From Flaccisagitta enflata (taxonomy: Eukaryota > Chaetognatha > Sagittoidea > Aphragmophora), in the NCBI GenBank assembly GCA_965153355.1, contig OZ231127.1, positions 15,066,001 to 15,130,000 on the forward strand: a DNA stretch of 64,000 nt, given 5' to 3'. Below are positions 13,733 to 26,933 of the stretch, piece after piece; the first letter of the stretch is position 1, and each line of letters begins with the position of its first letter. The notes below the pieces were generated by a model. It was given only the letters and a program-made list of their open reading frames with translations. It did not search any database and had not been told where the DNA came from. The translations under genes were made by a program, and so were the position numbers.

Positions 13733-14377
13733 CAATCCATCTCTCTCTCAGCTGGCCCCATCTCAGCAAATATAAACGCTTCTTTAGACTATATCTTCTG
13801 ACATTTCTTTTTTGCTTCACTTCCTTTTAGGCGCCTTGTTAACCATTTCCAAAACATTTACTAATCGTCTTCAGTTATGAATATATGGAGTAGACTTTTT
13901 TTTTGTTTTATTCTGTTTGTTTTTTTAAATTTTATCATTTCTTTGCGCCATAAACACGTAAGAAAAGGTCGAAAGTCGGTATCATTTTTTAGATATTATT
14001 CTTTAACCAAAATAAGTCATTGCTGGTCACGTTTTTATACTTGCACGAGAAAATTATATATTTTTCATGTCTTCAGATGTGATTGAATTTTATTTTACTT
14101 TATATTATTCGATTATAAATCAAAAACAAAAGGAAAAAAACTCTGAAACGAAAATGACAAGAAAAAATGAAATAATTTGAACTGCAAAAGAGACAAGAAA
14201 GTTATCGGTACTTGTAGGAAGTTGAAAATTGAGAAAGAAAGATAGCAAAAAAAAAAAAAACACAAAAAACGGAGAAAGGAAGTTAAAAAGATGAATATAA
14301 GAGGAGGAGCTTGAACTTTTTATTGACTGTTTTGGCAAAGAAGAAGAAATAGAGTAAAGGTCACAAATCGAAAAAAG

Positions 14378-14387
14378 GAAAAAAGGA

Positions 14388-14447
<60 letters not shown>

Positions 14448-14448
14448 A
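14378..14448 (+). repeat. (GAAA)n microsatellite
   Basis: Perfect GAAA tetranucleotides. Confidence 0.95.
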
Positions 14449-14636
14449 ATCGATCTCATGGCAACAAATCGTGATAAGAGACAGTAAGATGAAATCGGCA
14501 ACTGGTTGAAAGAGATTAGTCTCAATGAAAAGGTTCAATTGTTGATGACGGAAAAGCACCCATAACAAACAAGAAATCACAAAATCAAACACAATTCCTA
14601 CCTACAGTTGCTGACACCCATACAGTCTTACACAGA

Positions 14637-14646
14637 CGCGCGCGCG

Positions 14647-14717
<71 letters not shown>

Positions 14718-14724
14718 ACACACA

Positions 14725-14763
<39 letters not shown>

Positions 14764-14764
14764 A

Positions 14765-14834
<70 letters not shown>
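14637..14834 (+). repeat. (CG)n-(CA)n microsatellite
   Basis: Nine CG dinucleotides lead directly into about 180 bp of CA with scattered CAGACA units. Alternating purine-pyrimidine, a potential Z-DNA-forming stretch. Confidence 0.95.
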
Positions 14835-14835
<1 letters not shown>

Positions 14836-16385
14836 CCACGTGGTCGCCTTCACTGATTCATCCTGCGATAAATATCAAATGGCATCGGTTCGAATACAAA
14901 GTGGGCGATCCTCGCGAAAGGAAATCTCTTTGGAAGCAACAGGTCGTTTGTATATTCACGCATTTGTGGTTGCACACATTTCTTATTTGTTTTCCCCCTC
15001 AAACTTCCTCTTTGATTGTACCAACCACCTTGAACCTACCCTAGCAACTTTACCACTTCAACTCCACTCATCCCCCCACCAACCTAACCCCCCCACCTCC
15101 CCCTTCCTTCTGCCCTTTCATTGTTCCTTACTTCCTTTCCACTTTCCTACGCCGTGGTTCCGGAATATGTCCTTCAGCCGCTTACATCAATCGCCAGGCC
15201 CCCTTTCGCTCGGCTTCCCCCTTCCTACCCTGAACAAAAATCAGGCCTTTCTTCCCCTTCCCCCCCCCCCCTCCTGCTATTTTTCGGAAAAATAGATTTC
15301 CTAGCCATTCTTTTCCCGGTCTTACGTACAATATCTACTAGCATTGAGACTTAAAATGCTGAAAACCACGCTTCCCTAATCCCTACACCTCCTCATCTCC
15401 CTCTATTACAATCGTTTCTTAATGTATCTGGTTCTCTGGTTGCACTGAGATTTCCGTCTTTCTCCCTAGTGATCTACGACCCCCTTCCCCCCCCCCCTCT
15501 ATCCCCATCCCAACCTACCCCCTCCCCATTTTTCGATCCTATCCAATCTACAATGAGTGTTCCTGTGTTCGTCCTTCATCCTGAAGCACCGGGGCTTCCT
15601 ATCCTACACGACTTTGGCTCAACGTAAAAGAATTCGATCAAAGTTCGAATTTTGAGGCACGAAAAAAAATTTGCAAGATGCCTCCGAAGGCTTTGAAGGC
15701 AGACAAACTCGTCAAGATCGTGTTTTAAGCATTTTCCGGATGTTTTTTTCGTCCTTAAATACATCGTTCCCTCTTCGCCACCCACCCACTTCCCTCTTCA
15801 CCCTATTTACCCTAATCCCCCCTCTCCCCTCTTCCCCATGTTCCCCCCCCCCACCTCCCCCGTCTTCTCCCTCTTCCACCACTTTCCCCCTCAACCTTGT
15901 TCTTAGGACAATTTTTTTTTACATTTTTGCGCGTATCTTCATGAAGGGCCAGGTCTGTCCGTCGGCTGACGCCGCTCATGTCAGTCAGTTTATTGAACAC
16001 CCTAGATACTATAAGATAGTCTAGCAAAGCCCATCTACTTGAAGGCTCTTTAACTCAAAATGTCCTGGTTTCTCTCTTACCCATACATGAACAGCACGAA
16101 TGAAGTGACCATCCTACCATCCGGCATCCGGCCTTGTTTTCCGCATCTCCTGGTTCATTTCAGTGGTTAAACTTAGTTTTGCTTTACGTTTAGGGACAGC
16201 GGGCGCAAAAAAAAAGGGGGGGGGACGATATATTGAAATAAAGGAAGAGAGCTACAAAAAGAGAACGACAAGCGTTTCACTCCAAAAGGTCACTTAGAAA
16301 TAGAAATCGATCAGCAGGAAAATCCAAGAATATCCCTTCAAAAAAAAAAGAAAGGAAGACGAGCGAAAAGATATAAAAGAGGAAG

Positions 16386-16792
<407 letters not shown>

Positions 16793-17039
16793 GAAATGAA
16801 AAAGAACCGGGAAGAAATGAAAAGATTGAAGAACAGACAGGGCCACAGACAAGGAGAAGTAGAACATCCATTTTGAATGCATTTTCTTTTTCTGTGGTAA
16901 ATCAAATATTTGGGTTTGAATCTCAGATTTTTTTTCAGACGAAAAATGTTTTCGAGCGAAAAACAACATCAATAGATTTGAACGAAGTCTGGGTTGGGCT
17001 GAGTCGAAGCATGGATGGGGAAAGCGACGGATTACATTG

Positions 17040-17280
17040 GACAGACAGACAGACAGACAGACAAAGTCATGACAGACAGACATGACAGAGAGACCAATGC
17101 AGTTCCAGAGAGAAGAGGCGATACAGACACAAGACAGGGGAAGTAGAAAATTAAAGATAGAAACAGATTTTTACTCAATCGGACTGCCCCAACTTAGCAG
17201 GCAGACAAGCTCTATTCTACAACCAGACCATAAACTTATGGTTGAAGGGCTTTAAAGAGACCTAAAAGATAAGAAAAACG

Positions 17281-17374
<94 letters not shown>

Positions 17375-17383
17375 CGGAGAGAC

Positions 17384-17420
<37 letters not shown>
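17040..17420 (+). repeat. (GACA)n and (GA)n tracts
   Basis: GACA run at 17041-17064, GA at 17290-17370, then GACA at 17384-17420. Confidence 0.93.
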
Positions 17421-17421
<1 letters not shown>

Positions 17422-17993
17422 TAGTGGAGAGAGAGAAAAGCAGACAGACAGAAAGCGAAACACATACAAACAGACAGGCAGACAGAACGACACGAATTAA
17501 TACAGACGAAATGTATTACGATACAGACACCAAAACACAGATACGGGATTCGCAGACGATTGCAGACATTGAAAAAACGCAAAATCAGAGGTAAAAATGA
17601 GGATAAAAGCAGAGATTTTCCTGCCATCTTTTTCTATACATTCTGCCGCCATTTTTTAATCCCTTTGATTCTTCCTTGATCTCTAAACAGAGCGCCATCG
17701 CCGACAGGAAAAATACTCTTAAGTGGCGCCTTCACTCACAAAATCTTTCTTAATGGCGCCACCTACTTTTCTTGGGTCGGCGCCGCAACGGTAATAGGGA
17801 CAAACTAAATACATTATATCCTATATGTACACACATGAAAGGAAGAAGTTATGCTCGCTCGATTGTGTATATTCATATTTGCTGCATATCTTCCCATGCA
17901 CACAATTTTACAACAAAAAAAACATACAAACTTGCCATCGTAAAAACATACATTCACTCATTTACTCATCCATCAATTGATTCATTCATTAGT

Positions 17994-18079
17994 ATGTCCG
18001 TCACACTTTGCTTTTTTTCGCCGCCCCGGCCCTGCCCACCCGCACGCGACTAAGGTAGCCGTGTATCCGGCCTTGTTTT
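17994..18079 (-). mobile_element. Hairpin-end repeat, subfamily B, partial
   Basis: Minus-strand reading starts AACAAGGCCGGATACACGGC, then the GTCGCGTGCGGGTGGGCAGG box, and breaks off at the GTGACGGAC block. The terminal hairpin is missing. Confidence 0.75.
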
Positions 18080-18239
18080 AATGTTCAGTATTTTTGCTTC
18101 AACGATCATTTGAGCAAATTTCTTTGAGCAACTCGAGATGTTGTTGCTTCAGGCAATGCATGCTTGTGATGTTAGAAAGTTTGAGAGATTAAAGGATACC
18201 AATTAGCCAAGGAGCGGGAAATGTAATTCATATATGAAA

Positions 18240-18662
18240 TTTATAATGATTGAAAAGGTGAGCTTTCCTGGAGCCGATGAGGGTAAGATACAATACCGAT
18301 ATCAAAATCATAATGATTGAAAAAAGAGCTCATCTGGAGCCGCTGAGGGCTAGATACAATACAGATATCAAAGTGATTGAAAAGGTATGCTCATTTGGCG
18401 CCCAAGAGGGCAAAATAAAATACAGATATCAAAATGATTGAAAAGGTATGCTCAACTGGCGCCTATAAGAATGAGGGCTGATACAATACAGATATCAAAA
18501 TCATTAAAATTGAATAGGTGTGCTCACCTGGCGCCTATGAGTACAAGGGCGGATACAATACAGATATAAAAATCACAATGATTGAATAGGTGTGCTCACC
18601 TGGCGCCTATGAGTATGAGGGCTGATACAATACAGATACCAAAATCATTAGGGTGTGCTCAC
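18240..18662 (-). repeat. 60-72 bp tandem array copying the exon 2 splice donor
   Basis: Six units plus the true exon boundary share GATACAATACAGATATCAAA, a TGATTGAA segment and a TGCTCACCTGGCGCC-type block. On the minus strand that block is GGCGCCAG/GTGAGCA, the exact end of exon 2 and its donor. Units at 18523-18540 and 18595-18612 keep an intact GTGAGC. The four units farther from the exon have lost it (GAAAGC, ATGAGC, ATGAGC, TTGAGC). Confidence 0.85.
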
Positions 18663-18759
18663 CTGGCGCCGATAAGGGCATTAGGACCGTCGATCATGAG
18701 GATCTTGAAGTAGGCAGTTTCGTTGCTTTCTGCTCGGAAACTTCGGACCGTAGCCACGT
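18663..18759 (-). CDS. Semaphorin exon 2 (start of Sema domain)
   Basis: A 97-bp exon bounded by a TTTTTACTCAG acceptor and a CCAG/GTGAGC donor. It begins with two bases that finish the Asp codon from exon 1 and ends with AG of an Arg codon completed by exon 3. It encodes VATVRSFRAESNETAYF followed by KILMIDGPNALIGA and the split R. In semaphorins this is the first blade strand of the seven-bladed propeller, usually F-L-G/N-x-S-x-x-x-Y-F-K-I/L-L then L-L-I/V-G-A-R/K-D/N. NET is a potential N-glycosylation site. The other two frames contain stops. The donor end has been copied several times into the adjacent intron (18240-18662). Confidence 0.88.
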
Positions 18760-18969
18760 CTGAGTAAAAATTACAACAAACCATTAATAAAATTAGTCGG
18801 AGGAAATGTACATTGGGTTAGATGGAAAGGAAATGAGAAGGAAGTGGGTACTGGGTAGAGCCGAAGGAGATGGAGATGTAGGGGTTAGATGAAAAGGTAA
18901 GCAGGTAGTGGAGGAGATAGCGAGATTAAGGGGTTAGATGGTAAGGGAAGGAGGCGGGGGTGAAGAAAG

Positions 18970-19155
18970 TTGAGCGTCAAAACATAGGCTCATCCCTTCA
19001 TCTGACCATAAGGTCATCCATTCATCTGATCATAAATCCCATCTTATGCTCTTTCCTTCATCCCATCATCAGCTCATTCATTCATCCGGTCATTAGTTCA
19101 TTACCTCATCTATTCATAGGCTCATTTATTCATCTGATCATGAGTCAATCCACTC
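18970..19155 (+). repeat. Degenerate CATCTGATCAT-type tandem repeat
   Basis: Roughly 25-30 bp units built on CTCATTCATTCATCTGATCA with many substitutions and variable spacing. Confidence 0.6.
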
Positions 19156-19589
19156 CCAGATCAGGAATCATGTTTTGTGACTTTCAAAAGACAAAAAAAC
19201 CTGTTTTTCCTTCTCCCTTGAGAGAAAAATAAAGTTCTCTTATTACGTTCTTTGCTTTGGTCGCATAAAAACTGGGAAATTGTTGTTTGTTTTCGAGTTT
19301 CTGTTTTCCTTCGGTTGACTCCGTTGGAATTCAATTATTTCCCATTATCCCTCTCTGTCTATCTGACTGTGTCTGTCTGTCCGTTCTTCCGTCTGTCTAT
19401 GTGTGTCGGTCGGTCGGTCGGTCTCTCTTTTCCTCTCTTACTCATTTTCTCTGTCTCTTTCTTCCTCCCTCTTTACCTTTTTTTCTCTTACTCTTTCTTT
19501 TTCTTTCTCTTTTTCTTTCTCCTTCTCTCTCACTCGACCTTTCTTTCACTTTCTCTCTCCTTCTTTCTCTTTCAATCTTTGTCTCTTTC

Positions 19590-19591
19590 AC

Positions 19592-19665
<74 letters not shown>
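19590..19665 (+). repeat. (TGTC)n then (TC)n
   Basis: CTGTCTGTCTGT leads into TC from about 19610. Confidence 0.93.
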
Positions 19666-19670
<5 letters not shown>

Positions 19671-19735
19671 ATTAAAGTATCAAGTTCATACAGAAACCTA
19701 ATATCGCGCGACGATATACACCGACCGAGAGGGAA

Positions 19736-19737
<2 letters not shown>

Positions 19738-19787
<50 letters not shown>

Positions 19788-19788
19788 T
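19738..19788 (+). repeat. (GAC)n microsatellite
   Basis: About 16 GAC/CGA triplets. Confidence 0.93.
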
Positions 19789-20038
19789 TAATGACGATGA
19801 TGACTACCAATAAAACGATAACGTCGATATCGGTAACGCAATTATGACGTCAGAAACATCGAAGCGTTGGAATGAAATTAACGGCGCCGGGAAAATCAGA
19901 TGTGCCCCTCCAGTTTCCACATCATTATCACTAACGACATCATCGGATATATTCTCTGATAAGGGCAATATCTAAATTAATTCTGCCAATTTCTTCAGAA
20001 TGTTCGAACGAGGTGCGATGTCTAAATTGCATCATTCT

Positions 20039-20213
20039 TAGTCGCGTGCACGCGACTCTACAACCCGCTTTGTCCGTCCGTCGGTCACACTTTACTTTTT
20101 TCTATGATTTTATTTCTATGATCTCACTGCTCCTGCCCACATGGTCTGGTGACCTCAAATATGGCCCCTGTCCACCCACACGCGACTTCGGTAGCCGTGT
20201 ATCCGGCCTTGTT
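20039..20213 (-). mobile_element. Hairpin-end repeat, subfamily B
   Basis: Full minus-strand copy. The AACAAGGCCGGATACACGGC end is at 20213, and a perfect 18-bp palindromic terminal hairpin AGTCGCGTGCACGCGACT at 20040-20057 is followed by TAAG. The inner AGTCGCGTG box matches the hairpin arm. Confidence 0.88.
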
Positions 20214-20446
20214 GTATCATCAAGTCATCCAATCATCAATCAATCAATCAATCAATCAAACAATTATCAAGTCATTTTCCAAGGACTGGAAACTATTTAT
20301 TGGTCAGCACATCCACCTTCACCATTCCGTCCGTAACCTTACTTTTATATCACTTACATAATCCGGTAAGTAAATGATACGATCAAGGTGATAGATGGTT
20401 TTGATTTAAAGAAAAAAATCTTAAAAGAGTATGGGTCCGCGACTGG

Positions 20447-21147
20447 GGTCAAACGGCGTTGTAATATGGCGTTGTCATACGGCGTTGTCATACGGCGTTG
20501 TCAAACGGCGTTGTCAAACGGCGTTGTCATACGGCGTTGTCATACGGCGTTGTCATACGGCGTTGTCATACGGCGCTATCCTACGGCGTTGTCCTCGGCG
20601 CTATTATCGGCGTTGTCATACGGCGTTATCATCGGCGCTGTCATACGGCGTTATCATACGCGCGCCATCGGCGTTATCATGGCGTTATCATACGGCGTTG
20701 TCATACAGCGTTGTCAAACAGCGTTGTCAAACGGCGTTGTCATACGGCGTTGTCATACGGCGTTGTCATACGGCGTTGTCATACGGCGTTGTCATACGGC
20801 GTTGTCATACGGCGTTGTCATACGGCGTTGTCACGGCGCTGTCATAACGCGTTGTCAAAGCGGTTTAAACGGCGTTGTCAAACAGCGTTGTCAAACGGCG
20901 CGTTAAAGCGGCTTTGTCAACGGCTTTGTCAAACGGCTTTGTCAAACGGCTTTGTCAAACGCAACTTTGTCAACAGCTTTGTCAACGACTTTATCAAACA
21001 GCTTTGTCAAACGGGCGTTGTCAAACGGCGTTGTCAAAGGCTTGTCAAGTCAGCGTGTTGTCAAACGGCGTTGTCAAACGGCGTTATCAAACGGCGTTGT
21101 CAGCGGCGTTATCAAACGGCAATGTCAAACGGCGTTGTCAAATGGCG
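20447..21147 (+). repeat. 13-bp minisatellite GGCGTTGTCATAC, about 50 units
   Basis: Units are GGCGTTGTCATAC in the first part and GGCGTTGTCAAAC or GGCTTTGTCAAAC later, with occasional 9-10 bp short units. Because 13 is not a multiple of 3 the same 13-residue period appears in every + frame, and all three stay open. The open frames are therefore repeat translations. Confidence 0.95.
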
Positions 21148-21790
21148 GTTTGGCCAGTCTGGCCAGTTAGCATGCTATAATCTTTACAAATCAAATACAT
21201 ATGTTGAGTCCTTCCATTTAGAGACTACATACCAAGTTTTAACCAAATCGGTTGAAAAATGCCAAAGTTATGCACGTTTTTCACTTTTAGGCTGGTGGGC
21301 GGGTTGGGTGGTAGGCTGGTTTGGCCGGTTAGCATTCTAAAATCTTTACAATTCAAATACATATGTTGAGTTCTTCCATTTAGGGACTACATACCAAATT
21401 TTAACCAAATCGGTAGAAAAATGCCGAAGTTATGCACGTTTTTCACTATTAGGCTGGTAGGCTGGTTGGGTGGTAGGCCGGTTTGGCCGGTTAGCATGCT
21501 AAAATCTTTACAAATCAAATACATATGTTGAGTCCTTCCATTTAGACACTACATACCAAGTTTTAACCAAATCGGTTGAAAAATGCCAAAGTTATGCACG
21601 TTTTTCACTTTTAGGCTGGTTGGGTGGTAGGCCGGTTTGGCCGGTTAGCATGCTAAAATCTTTACAAATAGAATACATATGTTGAGTTCTTCCATTTAGG
21701 GACTACATACCAAATTTTAACCAAATTGGTAGAAAAATGCCGAAGTTATGCACGTTTTTCACTTTTAGGCTGGTAGGCTGGTTGGGCCGG
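21136..21790 (+). repeat. 158-bp tandem repeat, four units with dimeric higher-order pattern
   Basis: Each unit has GGTTAGCATGCTAAAATCTT, ACATATGTTGAG, ACTACATACCAA and a GTTATGCACGTTTTTCACT end. Units 1 and 3 share GAGTCCTTCC and CGGTTGAAAAATGCCAAAG. Units 2 and 4 share GAGTTCTTCC and GGTAGAAAAATGCCGAAG. A G/T-rich variable spacer (GGCTGGTTGGG) separates units, and a (GAC)n block follows at 21912-21942. Confidence 0.88.
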
Positions 21791-22098
21791 TTGGGTGGGT
21801 CGGATCATAACATACGCATAGGCTGCAAAGCGGCTTACCCTAATACAACTTCCCTCCAAATATGAAGCAAATCGGTCAAGGCGTTCAAAAGTTAGCCCAT
21901 TTTTAAAAGTGTGGACGACGACGACAACGACGACGACGACACCCACCCGCCTCGAATTATAGTCCGCGTCGGAATGGTATTCCGTCGCGGACAACAAACA
22001 CAGGCATCAAATTAGCAATCCTTCCCGTGATCGCAAAGAGAACACAACAGGTTCCCTTTTTCCCCGGGTCGATGTCGTCATTAGCTGTCACACACGCG

Positions 22099-22407
<309 letters not shown>

Positions 22408-22556
22408 ATGTTGTCTTCGTCTTCCTCACTTCATCGAAGGAAGAAAAAACGCGAAATTGAAAAGTCGTTTGGGTCGTTTAACTGTTTAGTCTTTCGGCGT
22501 CAAAACCGTTAAAAGGCAAAAAGGGCTTTCCGCACGGGAAATGGGACCAGTGCTTT

Positions 22557-23017
<461 letters not shown>

Positions 23018-23776
23018 ATGTAAATAAGATTCGTTGTTTACATCGTTTTGAATTGTGTGTGTGTGACGCGAGCGTCACGTGGGTCGGATGGAGTAAACCG
23101 GATTCTTCCGCAGACGAGGGAGACGCAAAAAAGAGAGGAAATCAAACTGGGAGAAGATTAAAAGAGACAGAGACACAGACAAAGAGAGAGACAGAGACAG
23201 AGGCACAGACAGAGACAGAGACAGCGGAGGATATCAAAGTAACGAAACGTAGATCTTGAGGCGTGGCAAACGTAGAGACAGACGAAGAAAGTTCAAAGTG
23301 ATTCTAGAATGGAGAGACTGTAAACAGTAGACTGTAGACTCGCTGGAAGCGCAAATTGTGAAAGTTAGGGACAGAGCGTGACGTCATAAAGGCGTGAAGA
23401 CTGAAGACGGGGACTATACGATAAGGATAAAACAGGACGGGTGACGACACATTTTAAAAGGACACAATGGAAGCGTAACGGCTGCAACGAGTGACAACTG
23501 CCAGTGTTCTCTGAAATTATGTCATGAAAGGAAATTAGAACTAGTACGACTTAGCTAAGAGCCCCAATTTTCGTCCGAATACAATCTGTCAATCTGTCAA
23601 CCCAGAGCAGATTATATAAAATAGTGCCTACAGACAGAGATGCCGATCATGAGTTGCAATTTGGCAAGGTTACGCGGCAGGCAAAAGCCAAATTGCGGCA
23701 GATACGGCAAGCCAAAGGGTGTAGAGATGTCAACATGGGAAAGAGAGTGAGTAGAGAGGAAGTAAGAAATGGAAGA

Positions 23777-23912
23777 AACAAGGCCGGATACACGTCAATC
23801 CAGTCGCGGACGGTTGGGCAGGAGCAATGATGCAAAAACCGCTTGCAATTCAAAAATATTTTGGACGGACCGACACGGCAAGGTGTAGAGTCGCGCGTCC
23901 GCGACTAAAAAA
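23777..23912 (+). mobile_element. Hairpin-end repeat, short subfamily A'
   Basis: AACAAGGCCGGATACACG start, AGTCGCGGACGG box, a GCAAAAACCGCTTGCAATT centre, and terminal hairpin AGTCGCGCGTCCGCGACT (23889-23906) then TAAAAAA. Same central sequence as 34133-34281. Confidence 0.88.
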
Positions 23913-25530
23913 GTGGAAGAGAGAAAGAAATCACTACTCCATTGTCAGTGCTGAGCCAAATGATAGCTATATATACGATTTCTAACACAAGATGCACGGC
24001 AGCTAATGCGTAGACTATTCCTAGCGCCCAGTCGCGGTGGATGTAGCACTCATTTGCATTTTGCTGTTTTAGGTTTCATTCTTGCCAATCCACAAAAAGA
24101 ATCGTTCTCAGCGTCAAATATTTCGTCATCAATACAACTATATGTAGGTTCGATAAATTCGAAACAAACTTGCAATCAAGCCATAATAAATATAACAATT
24201 ACAGATTTCTTTACTCCCAAACACACCATTACGTTTTGTTTGGACGGATAGATATACTCAAAAAGAAATCTTCAAAAGTAATTCAATGGTTAATTCATCC
24301 TTATTCTCCTTTATGCCGGAGCCGGCCGCACAATTGTTAAAGAGCTCATTTATAATGGGATCGCTATTGCCTTGGAAGGTAAAGGAACCGGCACTCAAAA
24401 ACAAGACCTACACGAAAAATATATTAGAGCGTTATCCGCGGACATCTGTTTCAATGCGGCTGTATGTTTAAATCTCAATCGGTCTTCAGTTTCGAAATGC
24501 ACGTGGGTGCCCCTACCAACTCACAAGGCATATCACGTAACCGGCCTTGTTTCCGGAACGTGGGGAGGGGATTACAAAACGCTGTCCCCAAAAGACGGGC
24601 GGGTTATTAATTGTTTCACTGTGTACACCATGGGGAAGGGAGGCGCGGAGAGAAGGTCTACGTACGAACTAAGCCTATGTACCCATGACAAATGCGGCAG
24701 CTTGCTTAGGCTGAATTCTTCACGCTTTGCGGAAGCTCAGCAGAATCGGCCCCTCAGCCCACAATCATGTCTCTCCGAAGTCTCAATTGCCATAAAAGAA
24801 CGGGAACGAATAAAAAGAGGGCGAACTCATCATTAGGCGAGTGCAAACTCGTTAAGATAAACAAAACACCGAAAAACACAGACATGAAAATTAAAATGAT
24901 GGCATCATCAAATAGGAAATTATCCGATGTAAAACTAAAAGAAGAAAGAATGAATCTTTGAAAACAAAAAAACAATCTGGCAATGATGATAGTTGGCGGG
25001 CGAATTAATGGGTTGGAACCGAGAATGAGCAGAATTGAGTGCAACGCCACCATCATATGCATGGTATTGTAGTGTGGTATAGTATGGTACAATATAATGT
25101 AGTAATATGGAGATAATAGCGAAACTGATGGTAGCAGTGATAGTAATTGTATGATGACTAGGTATTGGTAACAATGCCATGCTAAGCCTAAGGATTGGAA
25201 AGAAAGCCACTTTGAAAAGGCAATCTATCCCCGATTTCTCGGCGTAGTAATTTGTTTACAAACCTCATTAAAGATGGGGCATCTGCATCTGAAGACGCAA
25301 TAATTGTCTCATCAGTAAAAAAAGAATCGCGAGAGATGACATGGTCGGGACAAACTTTAGAAAATAATACAAGATGGCAAAACAGCTGAACAAGAAAAAA
25401 AGAAGTTGACGGAAGAAACGATTTAAAAAGAAAAAACTTGACAGAAATTACCAACCGAAAGACTCGAAACGTCATGACAAGAGGGGAAATAAACATCTCA
25501 AATCCAAAACTCCGTTTTAGTCTTTTTGAA

Positions 25531-25532
<2 letters not shown>

Positions 25533-25602
<70 letters not shown>
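25533..25602 (+). repeat. (GAAA)n microsatellite
   Basis: Perfect GAAA repeats. Confidence 0.95.
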
Positions 25603-25851
25603 ATCAACAGAAGCTATTTTTGTTTCTTTTCAATCAAGACTGGCAACAAGGTCGGCTTTCAAGCAAGTTTCAAGCAAGTGGCGCGCGACAGCTGTTCCCA
25701 TTCTTAGTTTCTACAACTCGAATATGGCTTCAATGTTCTACGACTCAAACAAGAGAAAGTGTTTTGGATGTATGTATTTCTACAAACAGCGTTCAGAAAA
25801 CTGGTTTGATTGGTTTTGTTAGAACGAACATGAATAACCAGTGTGTGTGTG

Positions 25852-25854
<3 letters not shown>

Positions 25855-25935
<81 letters not shown>
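25855..25935 (+). repeat. (GA)n microsatellite
   Basis: Pure GA ending GACAGAC. Confidence 0.95.
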
Positions 25936-25940
<5 letters not shown>

Positions 25941-26840
25941 TTAAAACCAGACCGAGTTGGGGTACAGTGTTTCAAAGACATCGCGGCGTAAATCGTAAGT
26001 GACGTTCATGACTCACAATCGATTTATTGCTGAATCTACTTTCTCGCTCAGTTACCCGCTCAGTTAGGTATCGTTAATGACGTCAAAATCTCCAGGAACT
26101 GACGGTGAATACCGATCTTTTTCAACCATGATTATACCTACAGGCGGTGAGGTGGAATAATGACAATCAAAGAGGATTCCAATATCGTTCAACCTGTGAC
26201 TGCGCTTATAAAATGAAACAACGTACGATGAGAACTAAGACCATGGCTGTCAAGAACTATCATCTCGTTAAATCACACTTATTAAATGGCTACCGCGTCT
26301 ATGTGAAGGAATTTGATAAGTAATGCAAGTGAGTAGATGTCCAGAGCCAATCAATAAAAGCTGAATGGGGAAGCAAGTGCAAGAGGCTCTCTCCGGGGAG
26401 AAAAGAAAACTGAAGCAATCTTTTTCCTGAAATCTCCTTATATGTACTCCTTGTAACTTCGAAACTGCTTGAATATTGAATAATCAAACCTGATCTGATC
26501 ATATCCTTGAATCCATTGAAAGAGGAACCTTTCCCAATAAATAAAACCAAACTCGAGTGATTGTAAAATATTTCTATTTCTTAATGTTCTAATTCTAGCT
26601 CATTGAGTCACGCGCAAATCTTGGAAGGAGTGGCTCTTAAGCTCTCTCTTCGATAACAAATAATGAATTTCATTGAAGAGGAAGTTAAGTTAACGGGCAC
26701 AGAAATCGATTTAAAGTTTAATTTTAAAACTAATTTACGAGAGAGAGCGAAAGAGAAGAGCGAATTACCGCTTGATGAACCTTTTTATTCGAATGATATC
26801 TTTTTTGCCTATCTAAGTTACAACCAACTTGACATAGATC

Positions 26841-26841
<1 letters not shown>

Positions 26842-26929
<88 letters not shown>
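26842..26929 (+). repeat. (GA)n microsatellite
   Basis: Pure GA. Confidence 0.95.

Positions 26930-26933
<4 letters not shown>

Noticed and set aside
14878-14905. GGTTCGAATAC resembling a tRNA B box
   Set aside because: No matching A box or cloverleaf can be drawn around it.
18240-18662. CRISPR-like array appearance
   Set aside because: The spacers are themselves repeats and the unit is a copy of the exon 2 donor region in a eukaryotic intron.
20388-21340. Overlapping open frames up to 280 codons with a CHTALSYGVV-like period
   Set aside because: A 13-bp tandem repeat produces the same peptide period in each + frame; no start context, conserved domain or termination pattern supports a gene.
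24372-24836. 154-codon + strand open frame with non-repetitive composition
   Set aside because: No recognisable domain, no convincing splice sites, and part of it overlaps a possible hairpin-end remnant (CCGGCCTTGTTT near 24541). Best treated as chance.
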